This document shows positions 6,148-12,384 of a stretch of 14,214 nt of DNA, piece by piece. Each line of letters begins with the position of its first letter. Position 1 is the stretch's first letter. Below the pieces are notes generated by a model. That model saw only the letters and a program-made list of their open reading frames with translations, made no database searches and was not told the DNA's origin. This DNA comes from Bacillota bacterium (lineage in GTDB: Bacteria; Bacillota; Clostridia; Christensenellales; Pumilibacteraceae). Made by a program: the position numbers and the translations under genes. Where the stretch lies: assembly GCA_009787685.1 (NCBI GenBank), contig WQSV01000020.1, positions 13-14,226 on the forward strand, given 5' to 3'.

Positions 6148-6873
6148 CTAACAACTCTCCCACCCATTAATAACCGCGCCAATTTGCTCAACGCTCGGTT
6201 TTTCAAGAACATTAATAATTTTTCCATCAACAAGAAAAACCACTTGATCGGCAACGCATGCGGCGACTGGGTCATGGGTGACCATTATTACTGTCTGTTG
6301 ATATTCATCGACTGTTGAGCGAAGTAGCGAAAGAATTTGTTTGCTTGTGGAAGTGTCTAGCGCTCCAGTTGGCTCATCCGCAAACAAAACATCGGGTTTT
6401 GTTGCAAGTGTTCTTGCAATCGCGACTCGCTGTTGCTGTCCTCCAGAGAGTTGAGAGGGGTATCTTCCTTTGTAGTCATAAAGTCCAACTTTGCGAAGAA
6501 TTTCCAAAATATCTTTTTTCTTGAATCTTCTTTTTGCAAGTTGCAACGGAAGAATAACATTTTCATAGACCGTGAGCATCGGCAACAAATTGTAGACTTG
6601 GAAAATGAAACCAATTTTTTCACGACGAACAATGTTCAATTCTTTTTCTTTCAATTTTGTTATGTCAATGTCTTTATGAAAAACTGCTCCAGATGTTGGC
6701 TTGTCGAGACCTGCAACGCATTGCAAGAGAGTCGATTTTCCACTTCCACTCGGCCCCATGACCGCTGTCATTTTTCCTTGTTGAAATTCAAAGTCAATTC
6801 CGTGAAGGACTTCCACATCCTTTTCCTTTGTTTGATAGCTTTTTCTCAAATTTTCAATTTTTATTGAATGCAT
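6148..6873 (-). CDS. ABC transporter ATP-binding protein (LolD/MacB/BceA-type), 241 aa
   Basis: The cytoplasmic ATPase that drives the adjacent FtsX permease. All motifs are intact: Walker A GPSGSGKS (40-47), Q-loop glutamine 92, signature LSGGQQQRVAIAR (142-154), Walker B VLFADEP (162-168) with catalytic E167, D-loop GALD (170-173) and H-loop H200. TVIMVTHD and DEPTGALD are typical of the MacB/LolD/BceA group. The ATG at 6873 is preceded by GAGG 9 nt upstream. It is the first gene of the operon, behind its own promoter and a long leader stem-loop. A 152-bp gap separates it from the permease; in it I see only the permease's ribosome binding site. Confidence 0.93.
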   Translation of the reverse strand: MHSIKIENLRKSYQTKEKDVEVLHGIDFEFQQGKMTAVMGPSGSGKSTLLQCVAGLDKPTSGAVFHKDIDITKLKEKELNIVRREKIGFIFQVYNLLPMLTVYENVILPLQLAKRRFKKKDILEILRKVGLYDYKGRYPSQLSGGQQQRVAIARTLATKPDVLFADEPTGALDTSTSKQILSLLRSTVDEYQQTVIMVTHDPVAACVADQVVFLVDGKIINVLEKPSVEQIGAVINGWESC

Positions 6874-6891
6874 AATCTTTTACCTCGTTGT

Positions 6892-6968
6892 TTTTTGAGA
6901 GTGAAGCTGTGAATTTTAATTTGACATTATTTCCACTTTTAATATACTTCACTCTCCACTCTCAAAAA
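6892..6968 (-). promoter_or_regulatory. Leader stem-loop with an internal 7-nt duplication, upstream of the ABC ATPase RBS
   Basis: In the transcript the 3' arm CTTCACTCTCAAAAA (6906-6892) can pair with TTTTTGAGAGTG (6968-6957) or with the directly following GAGAGTGAAG (6956-6947), because GAGAGTG is present twice in tandem. Both pairings are perfect (12 and 10 bp) and compete for the 3' arm. The 40-nt loop is AT-rich. The arm ends 5 nt before the GAGG ribosome binding site, so folding could affect translation. The loop also holds TTGACA-16 nt-TATACT on the + strand (6921-6948), a possible opposing promoter of low certainty. Confidence 0.6.
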
Positions 6969-6978
6969 CCATACTCAA

Positions 6979-7007
6979 ATTATATCAAACAATTTTTCGC
7001 ATTACAA
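6979..7007 (-). promoter_or_regulatory. Promoter of the ABC/HTH operon
   Basis: On the - strand: -35 TTGTAA (7007-7002), 17-nt spacer, -10 TATAAT (6984-6979). Transcription would start near 6972, giving a leader of about 100 nt that includes the stem-loop at 6892-6968. Confidence 0.7.
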
Positions 7008-7017
7008 TACTTTTTTG

Positions 7018-7076
7018 CTTGACACTTCGTCAAGTCAACCATTTTTCACTAAAAAACAACTGGACAATTCGTCAAG
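7018..7076. promoter_or_regulatory. Two 17-bp palindromic sites, 42 bp apart, upstream of the ABC operon promoter
   Basis: CTTGACACTTCGTCAAG (7018-7034) and CTGGACAATTCGTCAAG (7060-7076) are 15 of 17 identical. Each is an inverted repeat of the type TTGAC-N5-GTCAA, the second with one mismatch. The 42-bp offset is four helical turns, and the near site starts 11 bp upstream of the -35 box. This is the geometry of activator or repressor sites. A 7-bp tandem repeat, CAATGAC twice, lies farther out at 7107-7120. Confidence 0.65.
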
Positions 7077-7142
7077 TTGCTTTATTTTCTAGATTTTTGC
7101 ATTGAACAATGACCAATGACCAAACAAAAAAAGTCATTAGTA

Positions 7143-7174
7143 AAAAAGGAACTATCGCATAATAGTTCCTTTTT
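7143..7174 (-). terminator. Rho-independent terminator of nifJ
   Basis: A perfect 13-bp stem, AAAAAGGAACTAT (7143-7155) with ATAGTTCCTTTTT (7162-7174), has a 6-nt loop, 13 bp past the nifJ stop. T-rich flanks on both sides would let it also act on + strand transcripts. Confidence 0.85.
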
Positions 7175-7186
7175 CAAATTTGATTT

Positions 7187-10100
7187 CTATTCCCTCTCTG
7201 CCATATTTTTGTAGAACTTCATTTTTTCCATTGCTTCTTTTTCACTTTGTTCAAACAATTCATTTGCCATGTCGGGGGCAACATCAAGAAGATTTTTGTA
7301 GCGTCCGTTTGTCATCAAAAACTCGCGATATGACCCTTTTAATTCTTTGCAATCCAAGATGAATGGGTTCTTGCCCTCGTCTTTTCTTCTTGGGTCAAAG
7401 CGGTAGAGTGGCCAATACCCACACTCGACTGCTTGCTTTGTCACCTTTTGTCCAACAGACATGTCAATGTAGTGATCTCTGCAAGTTGAATAAGCAATGA
7501 TGAGTGAAGGACCCGGAAAGCTTTCTGCTTCCGAAATTGCCTTGATTGTTTGGTTCATGTCCGCCCCTAGAGCGATGTGAGCAACATAGACATTGCCATA
7601 GGACATTGCCATGACTCCAAGGTCTTTCTTGCCTGTTCTTTTTCCAGCATAGGCAAATTTTGCAATTGATCCCGTTGGGGTTGCTTTTGATGCTTGCCCA
7701 CCCGTGTTTGAATAAACTTCCGTGTCCATGACAAGCAAGTTAATGTCTTCTCCACTTGCAAGAATATGGTCAAGTCCGCCGAATCCGATGTCGTAAGCCC
7801 AGCCGTCTCCGCCGAATGCCCAAATTGATTTTTTGACAAGTGCGACTGACTCGTCTTGAATCTCTGCTAAAATGGCTTTCAATTCTTTGTCTTTCGTCTC
7901 TTTGATTGCATCTTCTAGGCACACTTTTATTTCATCGCAAACCGCTTTGTTTTCGTCCGCATCATTAAATGTTTCAATATATTTTTCAAACGCTTTTTTT
8001 GTTTTTGAGTCGACTTTCAATGTTAGCGCTTTTGAGATGTTCATCGCAATTTTTTCTCTGCGCTGAGAATACGCGAGCTGAAATCCGAATGAGAATTCTG
8101 CGGTGTCTTCAAATAGTGAGTTCGCCCAAGCAGGCCCGTGTCCACGCTGATCCTTCGTGTAGGGAACTGTTGGAGCGTTCCCGCCATAGATGCTTGAACA
8201 ACCTGTTGCATTCCCAATGATGAGTCGGTCTCCGAACAATTGAGTGATTAGTTTGATATATGGTGTTTCTCCACAACCAGCACACGCTCCTTCAAATTCA
8301 AAATAAGGACGAAGAAATTGACTTCCTTTGATTGTCGTCTTTTTGAATTTCTTGGAAACATCAATTTGTGGAAGAGTCAAAGCATAATCCCAAAGGTGTT
8401 GCTCATGTTTGACCGCGCTTTCCATGTCGACCATCTTCAGCGACTTAATTTTTGACGGACAAACATTTGCACAACTTCCACAACCCGCACAGTCGATTGG
8501 AGAAACTTGTATGCGATAATTCAATCCGTCAAGACCGTTTGCTTTCACAGTTTCAAAATCTTTTGGAGACACTTTCGCTGTTTTTTCATCGGTTAAGAAT
8601 GCACGAATTGTTGCATGAGGACAAACCAAAACACATTGGTTGCATTGAAGACAATTTTCTTTAATCCATTCCGGAACGACTTCTGCAATACCACGTTTTT
8701 CAAATTTTGTTGTGTCAGTTGGAACGCTTCCACATGGCTCAAATGTTGAAACCGGGAGTTCGTCTCCGCGAAGAGAAAAGATTGGAAGAATCATTCCTTG
8801 ATAATAAGGGTCTTTTGAAGTTTCGAACATCGCTTCGCCCTCTTTCGCCGTCAACCACTCTTGTGGAACATCAAACTCACGAAGTCCTTTGATTGCTCCA
8901 TCAATTGCAGCGATATTTTTTTTGACCACCTCCTCGCCTTTCTTTCCAAATCGTTTTTTTATTGCGTCTTTTGCCATTGTCTCAAATTGAGAATATGGAA
9001 TTATGTCCGTGACTTTGAAAAAGCATGCTTGCATAGCTGTTGAAATCAGTCTTTTTCCAAGTCCCGCATCTTCCGAAGCTTTTTGAGCGTCAACCAAGAA
9101 CACTTTGATTTTTTTCTTCGTGAGTGCTTGCTTCATGGCTAGGGGCAGTTCTCTTTTGAATTGCTCATCGCTCCATGTAGTGTTCATGAGGAACACTCCG
9201 CCATCTTTAAGATTTGAAATCATGTCATAGCGAGTGACATAGTTCTGCTTGTGGTTTGCAACAAAGTCTGCTGAGTTGTTAATTAAATAAGTCGATTGTA
9301 TTGGAGTTTTTCCAAATCTCAGATGTGATATTGTTATTCCGCCCGCTTTTTTCGAGTCATAGACAAAATAGGCTTGATTGAAAATATCTCCCATAGCATC
9401 GCCGATAATTTTAATTGATTCTTTGTTCGCCCCGACTGTCCCATCCGAACCAAGACCATAGAACTTGAATGACTTCGTCCCCTCTGGAGATGCATCAATA
9501 ACTTCTGAAATGTCCAAAGATGTTTTGGTGACATCGTCATTAATCCCGACCGTGAAATGATTTCTGCACTCCCCTTTAAGATTTTTGAAAACTGCGTTAA
9601 CATGAATAGGACTGAATTCCTTTGACGCAAGTCCATATCTTCCACCAATAACTTTAATGTTCGTCATGCCTTTTTCAAAGAGTGCCGAGCAAACATCAAG
9701 GTAAAGTGGCTCACCAAGCGAACCCGCCTCCTTCGTTCTGTCGAGGACTGCTATTCTTTTGCAAGTTTTCGGAATAGCTCTGACAAGATGTTCAAGTGAA
9801 AAAGGGCGGAACAATCTGACTTTGATTAACCCCACTTTTTCTCCTTTTTTGTTAAGATAGTTGACTGTCTCCTCCGCCGACTCTGCTCCCGAGCCCATCA
9901 TCACGATGATATTTTCTGCATCTTTCGCCCCGACATATTGAAACAGTTCATATTTTCTTCCCGTCACTTTCGCAACTTGTGCCATCGATTCTTCAACGAT
10001 TGCTGGAGTTGAGTTGTAAAACTTGTTCGCCGCTTCCCGATTTTGAAAATAGATGTCTGGGTTCTGAGCAGTCCCCATTGCTTTTGGATGTTCTGGATTA

Positions 10101-10717
10101 AGCGCCCTTGCTCTAAAGTCTTTAATCGTTTGCATGTCAACCATTTTTGCCATTTCGTCATAGTCAAGAACTTCGATTTTTTGCAATTCATGACTCGTTC
10201 TAAAACCATCAAAAAAGTGCAAGAATGGAACTCGTGCTTTCAATGTCGAAAGATGTGCGACAAGTGCCATGTCATGAGCTTCTTGAACAGAGTTTGAAGA
10301 AAGCATTGCAAAACCCGTTTGTCTCGCCGCCATAACATCTTGATGGTCACCAAAAATACTAAGTGCGTGAGTCGCGATCGCCCTTGCTGAAACATGAAAA
10401 ACTGTCGGCAACAATTCGCCTGCAATTTTATACATATTTGGAATCATCAAGAGAAGTCCTTGTGACGCGGTGTAGGTCGTGGTTAATGCACCTGAAACAA
10501 GCGAACCATGAACCGCTCCCGCCGCTCCTGCTTCGCTTTGAAGTTCCGACAAGCGCAAAACTTGTCCGAACATATTTTTTCTGCCAAGACTAGCCCACTC
10601 ATCTGCATACTCCGCCATTTGACTTGAAGGTGTTATTGGATAAATCGCAGCAACTTCACTGAAAGCATAGGCAACGTGAGATGCGGCCAAGTTTCCATCA
10701 ATTGTAATTTTTTTCAT
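7187..10717 (-). CDS. nifJ: Pyruvate:ferredoxin (flavodoxin) oxidoreductase, single-chain, 1176 aa
   Basis: Cytoplasmic homodimeric PFOR: pyruvate + CoA + oxidised ferredoxin give acetyl-CoA + CO2 + reduced ferredoxin, a central step of anaerobic fermentation. The full length matches the usual ~1170-1200 aa. The N-terminal pyrimidine-binding domain shows YPITPSS at 26-32. A ferredoxin-like insert carries two [4Fe-4S] motifs, CLQCNQCVLVCP near 690 and CAGCGSCANVCPS near 742. The C-terminal part has CAGCGETPY near 811 with a later CSS for the proximal cluster, and the thiamine-diphosphate/Mg site GDGWAYDIG...NTGGQ near 967-1000. All cluster cysteines appear present. The ATG at 10717 has AAGGAG 11 nt upstream. 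It is monocistronic, with a strong promoter and terminator. Low oxygen tolerance of the host follows from family knowledge. Confidence 0.96.
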   Translation of the reverse strand: MKKITIDGNLAASHVAYAFSEVAAIYPITPSSQMAEYADEWASLGRKNMFGQVLRLSELQSEAGAAGAVHGSLVSGALTTTYTASQGLLLMIPNMYKIAGELLPTVFHVSARAIATHALSIFGDHQDVMAARQTGFAMLSSNSVQEAHDMALVAHLSTLKARVPFLHFFDGFRTSHELQKIEVLDYDEMAKMVDMQTIKDFRARALNPEHPKAMGTAQNPDIYFQNREAANKFYNSTPAIVEESMAQVAKVTGRKYELFQYVGAKDAENIIVMMGSGAESAEETVNYLNKKGEKVGLIKVRLFRPFSLEHLVRAIPKTCKRIAVLDRTKEAGSLGEPLYLDVCSALFEKGMTNIKVIGGRYGLASKEFSPIHVNAVFKNLKGECRNHFTVGINDDVTKTSLDISEVIDASPEGTKSFKFYGLGSDGTVGANKESIKIIGDAMGDIFNQAYFVYDSKKAGGITISHLRFGKTPIQSTYLINNSADFVANHKQNYVTRYDMISNLKDGGVFLMNTTWSDEQFKRELPLAMKQALTKKKIKVFLVDAQKASEDAGLGKRLISTAMQACFFKVTDIIPYSQFETMAKDAIKKRFGKKGEEVVKKNIAAIDGAIKGLREFDVPQEWLTAKEGEAMFETSKDPYYQGMILPIFSLRGDELPVSTFEPCGSVPTDTTKFEKRGIAEVVPEWIKENCLQCNQCVLVCPHATIRAFLTDEKTAKVSPKDFETVKANGLDGLNYRIQVSPIDCAGCGSCANVCPSKIKSLKMVDMESAVKHEQHLWDYALTLPQIDVSKKFKKTTIKGSQFLRPYFEFEGACAGCGETPYIKLITQLFGDRLIIGNATGCSSIYGGNAPTVPYTKDQRGHGPAWANSLFEDTAEFSFGFQLAYSQRREKIAMNISKALTLKVDSKTKKAFEKYIETFNDADENKAVCDEIKVCLEDAIKETKDKELKAILAEIQDESVALVKKSIWAFGGDGWAYDIGFGGLDHILASGEDINLLVMDTEVYSNTGGQASKATPTGSIAKFAYAGKRTGKKDLGVMAMSYGNVYVAHIALGADMNQTIKAISEAESFPGPSLIIAYSTCRDHYIDMSVGQKVTKQAVECGYWPLYRFDPRRKDEGKNPFILDCKELKGSYREFLMTNGRYKNLLDVAPDMANELFEQSEKEAMEKMKFYKNMAERE

Positions 10718-10805
10718 TTTTTCAAAGTCTCCTTGTTTTCATGTCCTTCTATTTATATTGTTTTTTCACTTCACAATACCTAAATTATCAACTTTCGCTC
10801 TTTCA

Positions 10806-10834
10806 ATTATACAAATTTTCAAAAATATGGTCAA
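10806..10834 (-). promoter_or_regulatory. Promoter of nifJ, -35 box inside an inverted repeat
   Basis: On the - strand: -35 TTGACC (10834-10829), 17-nt spacer, -10 TATAAT (10811-10806), with an expected start near 10799 and a leader of about 80 nt. The -35 forms one arm of GGTC-N10-GACC (10829-10846), a possible operator. The GGTCGAAAACC there resembles GGTCGAAGACC in the repeat array at 1641-1970. Confidence 0.75.
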
Positions 10835-10846
10835 GGGTTTTCGACC

Positions 10847-11049
10847 GTTTTGTGAGTTCCCACTACTGCAACAAACAACCCATAACAAAACATTAAGTGT
10901 CACATTTGCAGAATGATGACTCTCTTAACAACTGAACTCGACAACTGAATTCGATTCTTCTCAACTCTTGACTCATCACAAGTCTAAAAAGTCAAGCACA
11001 AAAAAAAATTAGATAAACTTCCGTATTTTGTGGTTTTTGGCATAAAAAA
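10847..11049. other. Intergenic stretch upstream of nifJ with a 13-bp tandem repeat
   Basis: I see no gene or RNA gene here. The one clear structure is an exact tandem of CAACTGAACTCGA (10929-10941) and CAACTGAATTCGA (10942-10954), 12 of 13 identical. The rest is AT-rich. Confidence 0.5.
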
Positions 11050-11081
11050 AAAAGCCCGAACAAAACTAAGACTTTGTTCGG
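11050..11081 (-). terminator. Rho-independent terminator for the right-hand - strand genes
   Basis: CCGAACAAA (11056-11064) and TTTGTTCGG (11073-11081) form a 9-bp stem around an 8-nt loop. Leftward, after GGC, comes a run of about ten T. It would stop transcripts from the membrane protein gene and micro-ORF before they reach nifJ. Confidence 0.8.
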
Positions 11082-11095
11082 ACGATTTTGTGTGT

Positions 11096-11165
11096 ATGCT
11101 CCAAAAAGTCTACAAGTGATTTTTTGGCGTTTTTTAGTATGGGTGATGCCCCAAAAAGTCTACAA
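11096..11165. repeat. 20-bp direct repeat, two copies 50 bp apart
   Basis: ATGCTCCAAAAAGTCTACAA (11096-11115) and ATGCCCCAAAAAGTCTACAA (11146-11165) differ at one base. CCAAAAA of the first copy can also pair with TTTTTGG at 11121-11127. They lie where codon style changes, so junction or att-like repeats are possible, but I see no recombinase gene. Confidence 0.6.
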
Positions 11166-11197
11166 ATAGGCTTATTCGTGCCTCAATCTTGATTATT

Positions 11198-11248
11198 TTA
11201 GCGCCCTACGGCGTACTGCATGCGCACGGGTGACATTCTTCTTCTCAT
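11198..11248 (-). CDS. Possible 16-aa micro-ORF with a strong RBS
   Basis: The peptide would be MRRRMSPVRMQYAVGR, basic and without a recognised family. What argues for it is the leader: CGGAGGT at 11261-11255 lies a few bases before the ATG at 11248, among the best Shine-Dalgarno sequences in the window. It follows the zinc-ribbon tail of the gene upstream by 36 bp, so it could be cotranscribed. It may be a real small peptide, a leader peptide, or the surviving start of a gene lost at the rearranged junction just downstream. Confidence 0.35.
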   Translation of the reverse strand: MRRRMSPVRMQYAVGR

Positions 11249-11284
11249 TGTGATTACCTCCGTTAAGAAAATTTGTTTTTTATC

Positions 11285-11389
11285 TTATGCCATGCGAGTG
11301 TCGCAAAAGGCACAAAGTTTGCCTGCTCCTACTGTTGCACTGCAACCAGAGCAATTTAATATTTTAGTATCCTTTTTAGGCAGTTGCGT
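11285..11389 (-). pseudogene. Zinc-ribbon tail cut off from the preceding gene by an in-frame TAA
   Basis: Directly after the TAA that ends the membrane protein gene, the same frame stays open for 34 residues. It contains C-SG-C, a glycine-bearing spacer and C-AF-C (ILNCSGC...KLCAFC), a standard four-cysteine zinc ribbon, and ends MA-TAA at 11285. There is no ATG, GTG or TTG after the first stop, and no ribosome binding site. It therefore looks like the original C-terminus of the upstream protein. A nonsense mutation, a sequencing or assembly error, or stop readthrough could all explain it. Confidence 0.6.
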
Positions 11390-11953
11390 TTACTTTATGT
11401 GCATTGCCTCGCCATAAGTCATTGTGCTTATTGGCTCTTGCGTTTCGCCCATCTCTAGTAGCAATGAGTCATCTTGCTCTTTGACTTTTTTACTTTTCCT
11501 CTTGTTGATTACAAGCATAGTAATTGCAAAAACAATAAATACTGAAAGAAGTATCGCTTTTATAATTACAAATTGACCGCTAGTGATAACCCCTGCCAAA
11601 TAAAGCGCAAGTGCTGGTATCATAGGCACTATTTTTGCTAAGCTAACGACCCATTTTTTTATGCCTTTTTTTGCTCTTAGGTTTTTAACAAGAAGTAAAA
11701 GCACTACGATAGTTGCAATCCCTACAAGCGAGAGCAGTATCGCCGTAAAAACCATTGTCGGTATGACTTGGGCTCCATAGAGTATCGCTAGAGTTATCAA
11801 TGCTAGTGGCACTAAAATTAAGAGTATGCGTTTTTTTCTGCTCGGCTTTTTGCTTGCGCCTTGTGCCTCTACGCTTACCTCTACTCTTGTTGTTTCACAA
11901 TCTTGTGTGATTTCAAGTTCCATTTCTGGTCTTGTTGTTTGTGTTGTTTCCAT
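11390..11953 (-). CDS. Small membrane protein of unknown function, 187 aa (C-terminal zinc ribbon beyond an in-frame stop)
   Basis: I do not recognise the family. A polar N-terminus with many Thr and Glu (METTQTTRPEMELEIT) is followed by a basic patch (KKPSRKKR, about 35-42). Four hydrophobic segments follow (near 43-60, 66-92, 104-125 and 128-149), then a basic stretch (NKRKSKKVKE) and an acidic tail ending GEAMHIK. I start at ATG 11953 because GAGG lies upstream with suitable spacing (about 12 nt); an in-frame GTG/ATG at 12010 would add 19 residues but overlaps the likely promoter. The TAA at 11390 separates the protein from a zinc ribbon in the same frame, so the intact product may have been about 222 aa. 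It lies between two terminators and probably has its own promoter near 12009-12014. Membrane topology is well supported; the role is unknown. Confidence 0.7.
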   Translation of the reverse strand: METTQTTRPEMELEITQDCETTRVEVSVEAQGASKKPSRKKRILLILVPLALITLAILYGAQVIPTMVFTAILLSLVGIATIVVLLLLVKNLRAKKGIKKWVVSLAKIVPMIPALALYLAGVITSGQFVIIKAILLSVFIVFAITMLVINKRKSKKVKEQDDSLLLEMGETQEPISTMTYGEAMHIK

Positions 11954-11979
11954 GATGCTATTACCTCGCAAATTTATTG

Positions 11980-12014
11980 TTAAGAGGCGGTTGCCTTTAA
12001 CACTTACCATTATA
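11980..12014 (-). promoter_or_regulatory. -10 box and leader hairpin of the small membrane protein gene
   Basis: TATAAT lies at 12014-12009 on the - strand; I see no good -35 at 17 nt. The predicted leader contains TTAAAGGC-AACC-GCCTCTTAA (12000-11980), a stem with one bulged base, upstream of the GAGG ribosome binding site. Confidence 0.45.
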
Positions 12015-12055
12015 GGGACTAAATGTCAGGAAAGTTTTAACTTTTCAAACAAATT

Positions 12056-12087
12056 AAAAAAATCTCAACTTTTTTTGAGATTTTTTT
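12056..12087 (-). terminator. Rho-independent terminator of the fused ABC transporter/zinc-ribbon operon
   Basis: A 13-bp stem, AAAAAAATCTCAA (12056-12068) with TTGAGATTTTTTT (12075-12087), has a 6-nt loop and a T-rich 3' side on the - strand, 20 bp after the 61-aa gene. It is nearly symmetric and could work both ways. Confidence 0.8.
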
Positions 12088-12107
12088 AACCGTACAACAT
12101 TATCATT

Positions 12108-12293
12108 TTAAGCTGACAATGCTTGATTGCAGTCTGCATTGTCTTTTGAAACTCGCAAAATTTTTACTATGCCATCCTTAATCTCTATGTCTGTATATTC
12201 TTTACATTCAAGACAAGTGAGTTTTCTATAAATTCCCTCACAAGCCCTTATTAAGCCCTCACCGCAATGAGAACAAGCTGCATAATATGCCAT
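12108..12293 (-). CDS. Small four-cysteine (zinc-ribbon-like) protein, 61 aa
   Basis: A short cytoplasmic protein with C7-x2-C10 and C27-x2-C30 (CSHC and CLEC), a typical pattern for one bound zinc, plus C18 and C54. The C-terminal half (YTDIEIKDGIVKILRVSKD) would form beta strands. There is no membrane segment. The ATG at 12293 has AAGGAG 9 nt upstream. It lies 91 bp behind the fused ABC transporter, on the same strand and before a shared terminator, so it is probably cotranscribed. The gap holds a hairpin, TTAGGC-GAAAA-GCCTAA (12358-12342). Zinc binding is inferred from the cysteine pattern; the function is unknown. Confidence 0.7.
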   Translation of the reverse strand: MAYYAACSHCGEGLIRACEGIYRKLTCLECKEYTDIEIKDGIVKILRVSKDNADCNQALSA

Positions 12294-12384
12294 TTTTATT
12301 TGCTCCTTATTTGTATTTTTTAAGATAAACTACAGGGAAGTTTAGGCTTTTCGCCTAACCGCTCCTTTAATTTTTACCTTATTG

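Noticed and set aside
6921..7174. Small RNA on the + strand from TTGACA-16-TATACT to the terminator at 7143-7174
   Set aside because: The promoter-like match lies in the loop of the ABC leader and faces the - strand promoter; without expression data or conservation it is too weak to annotate.
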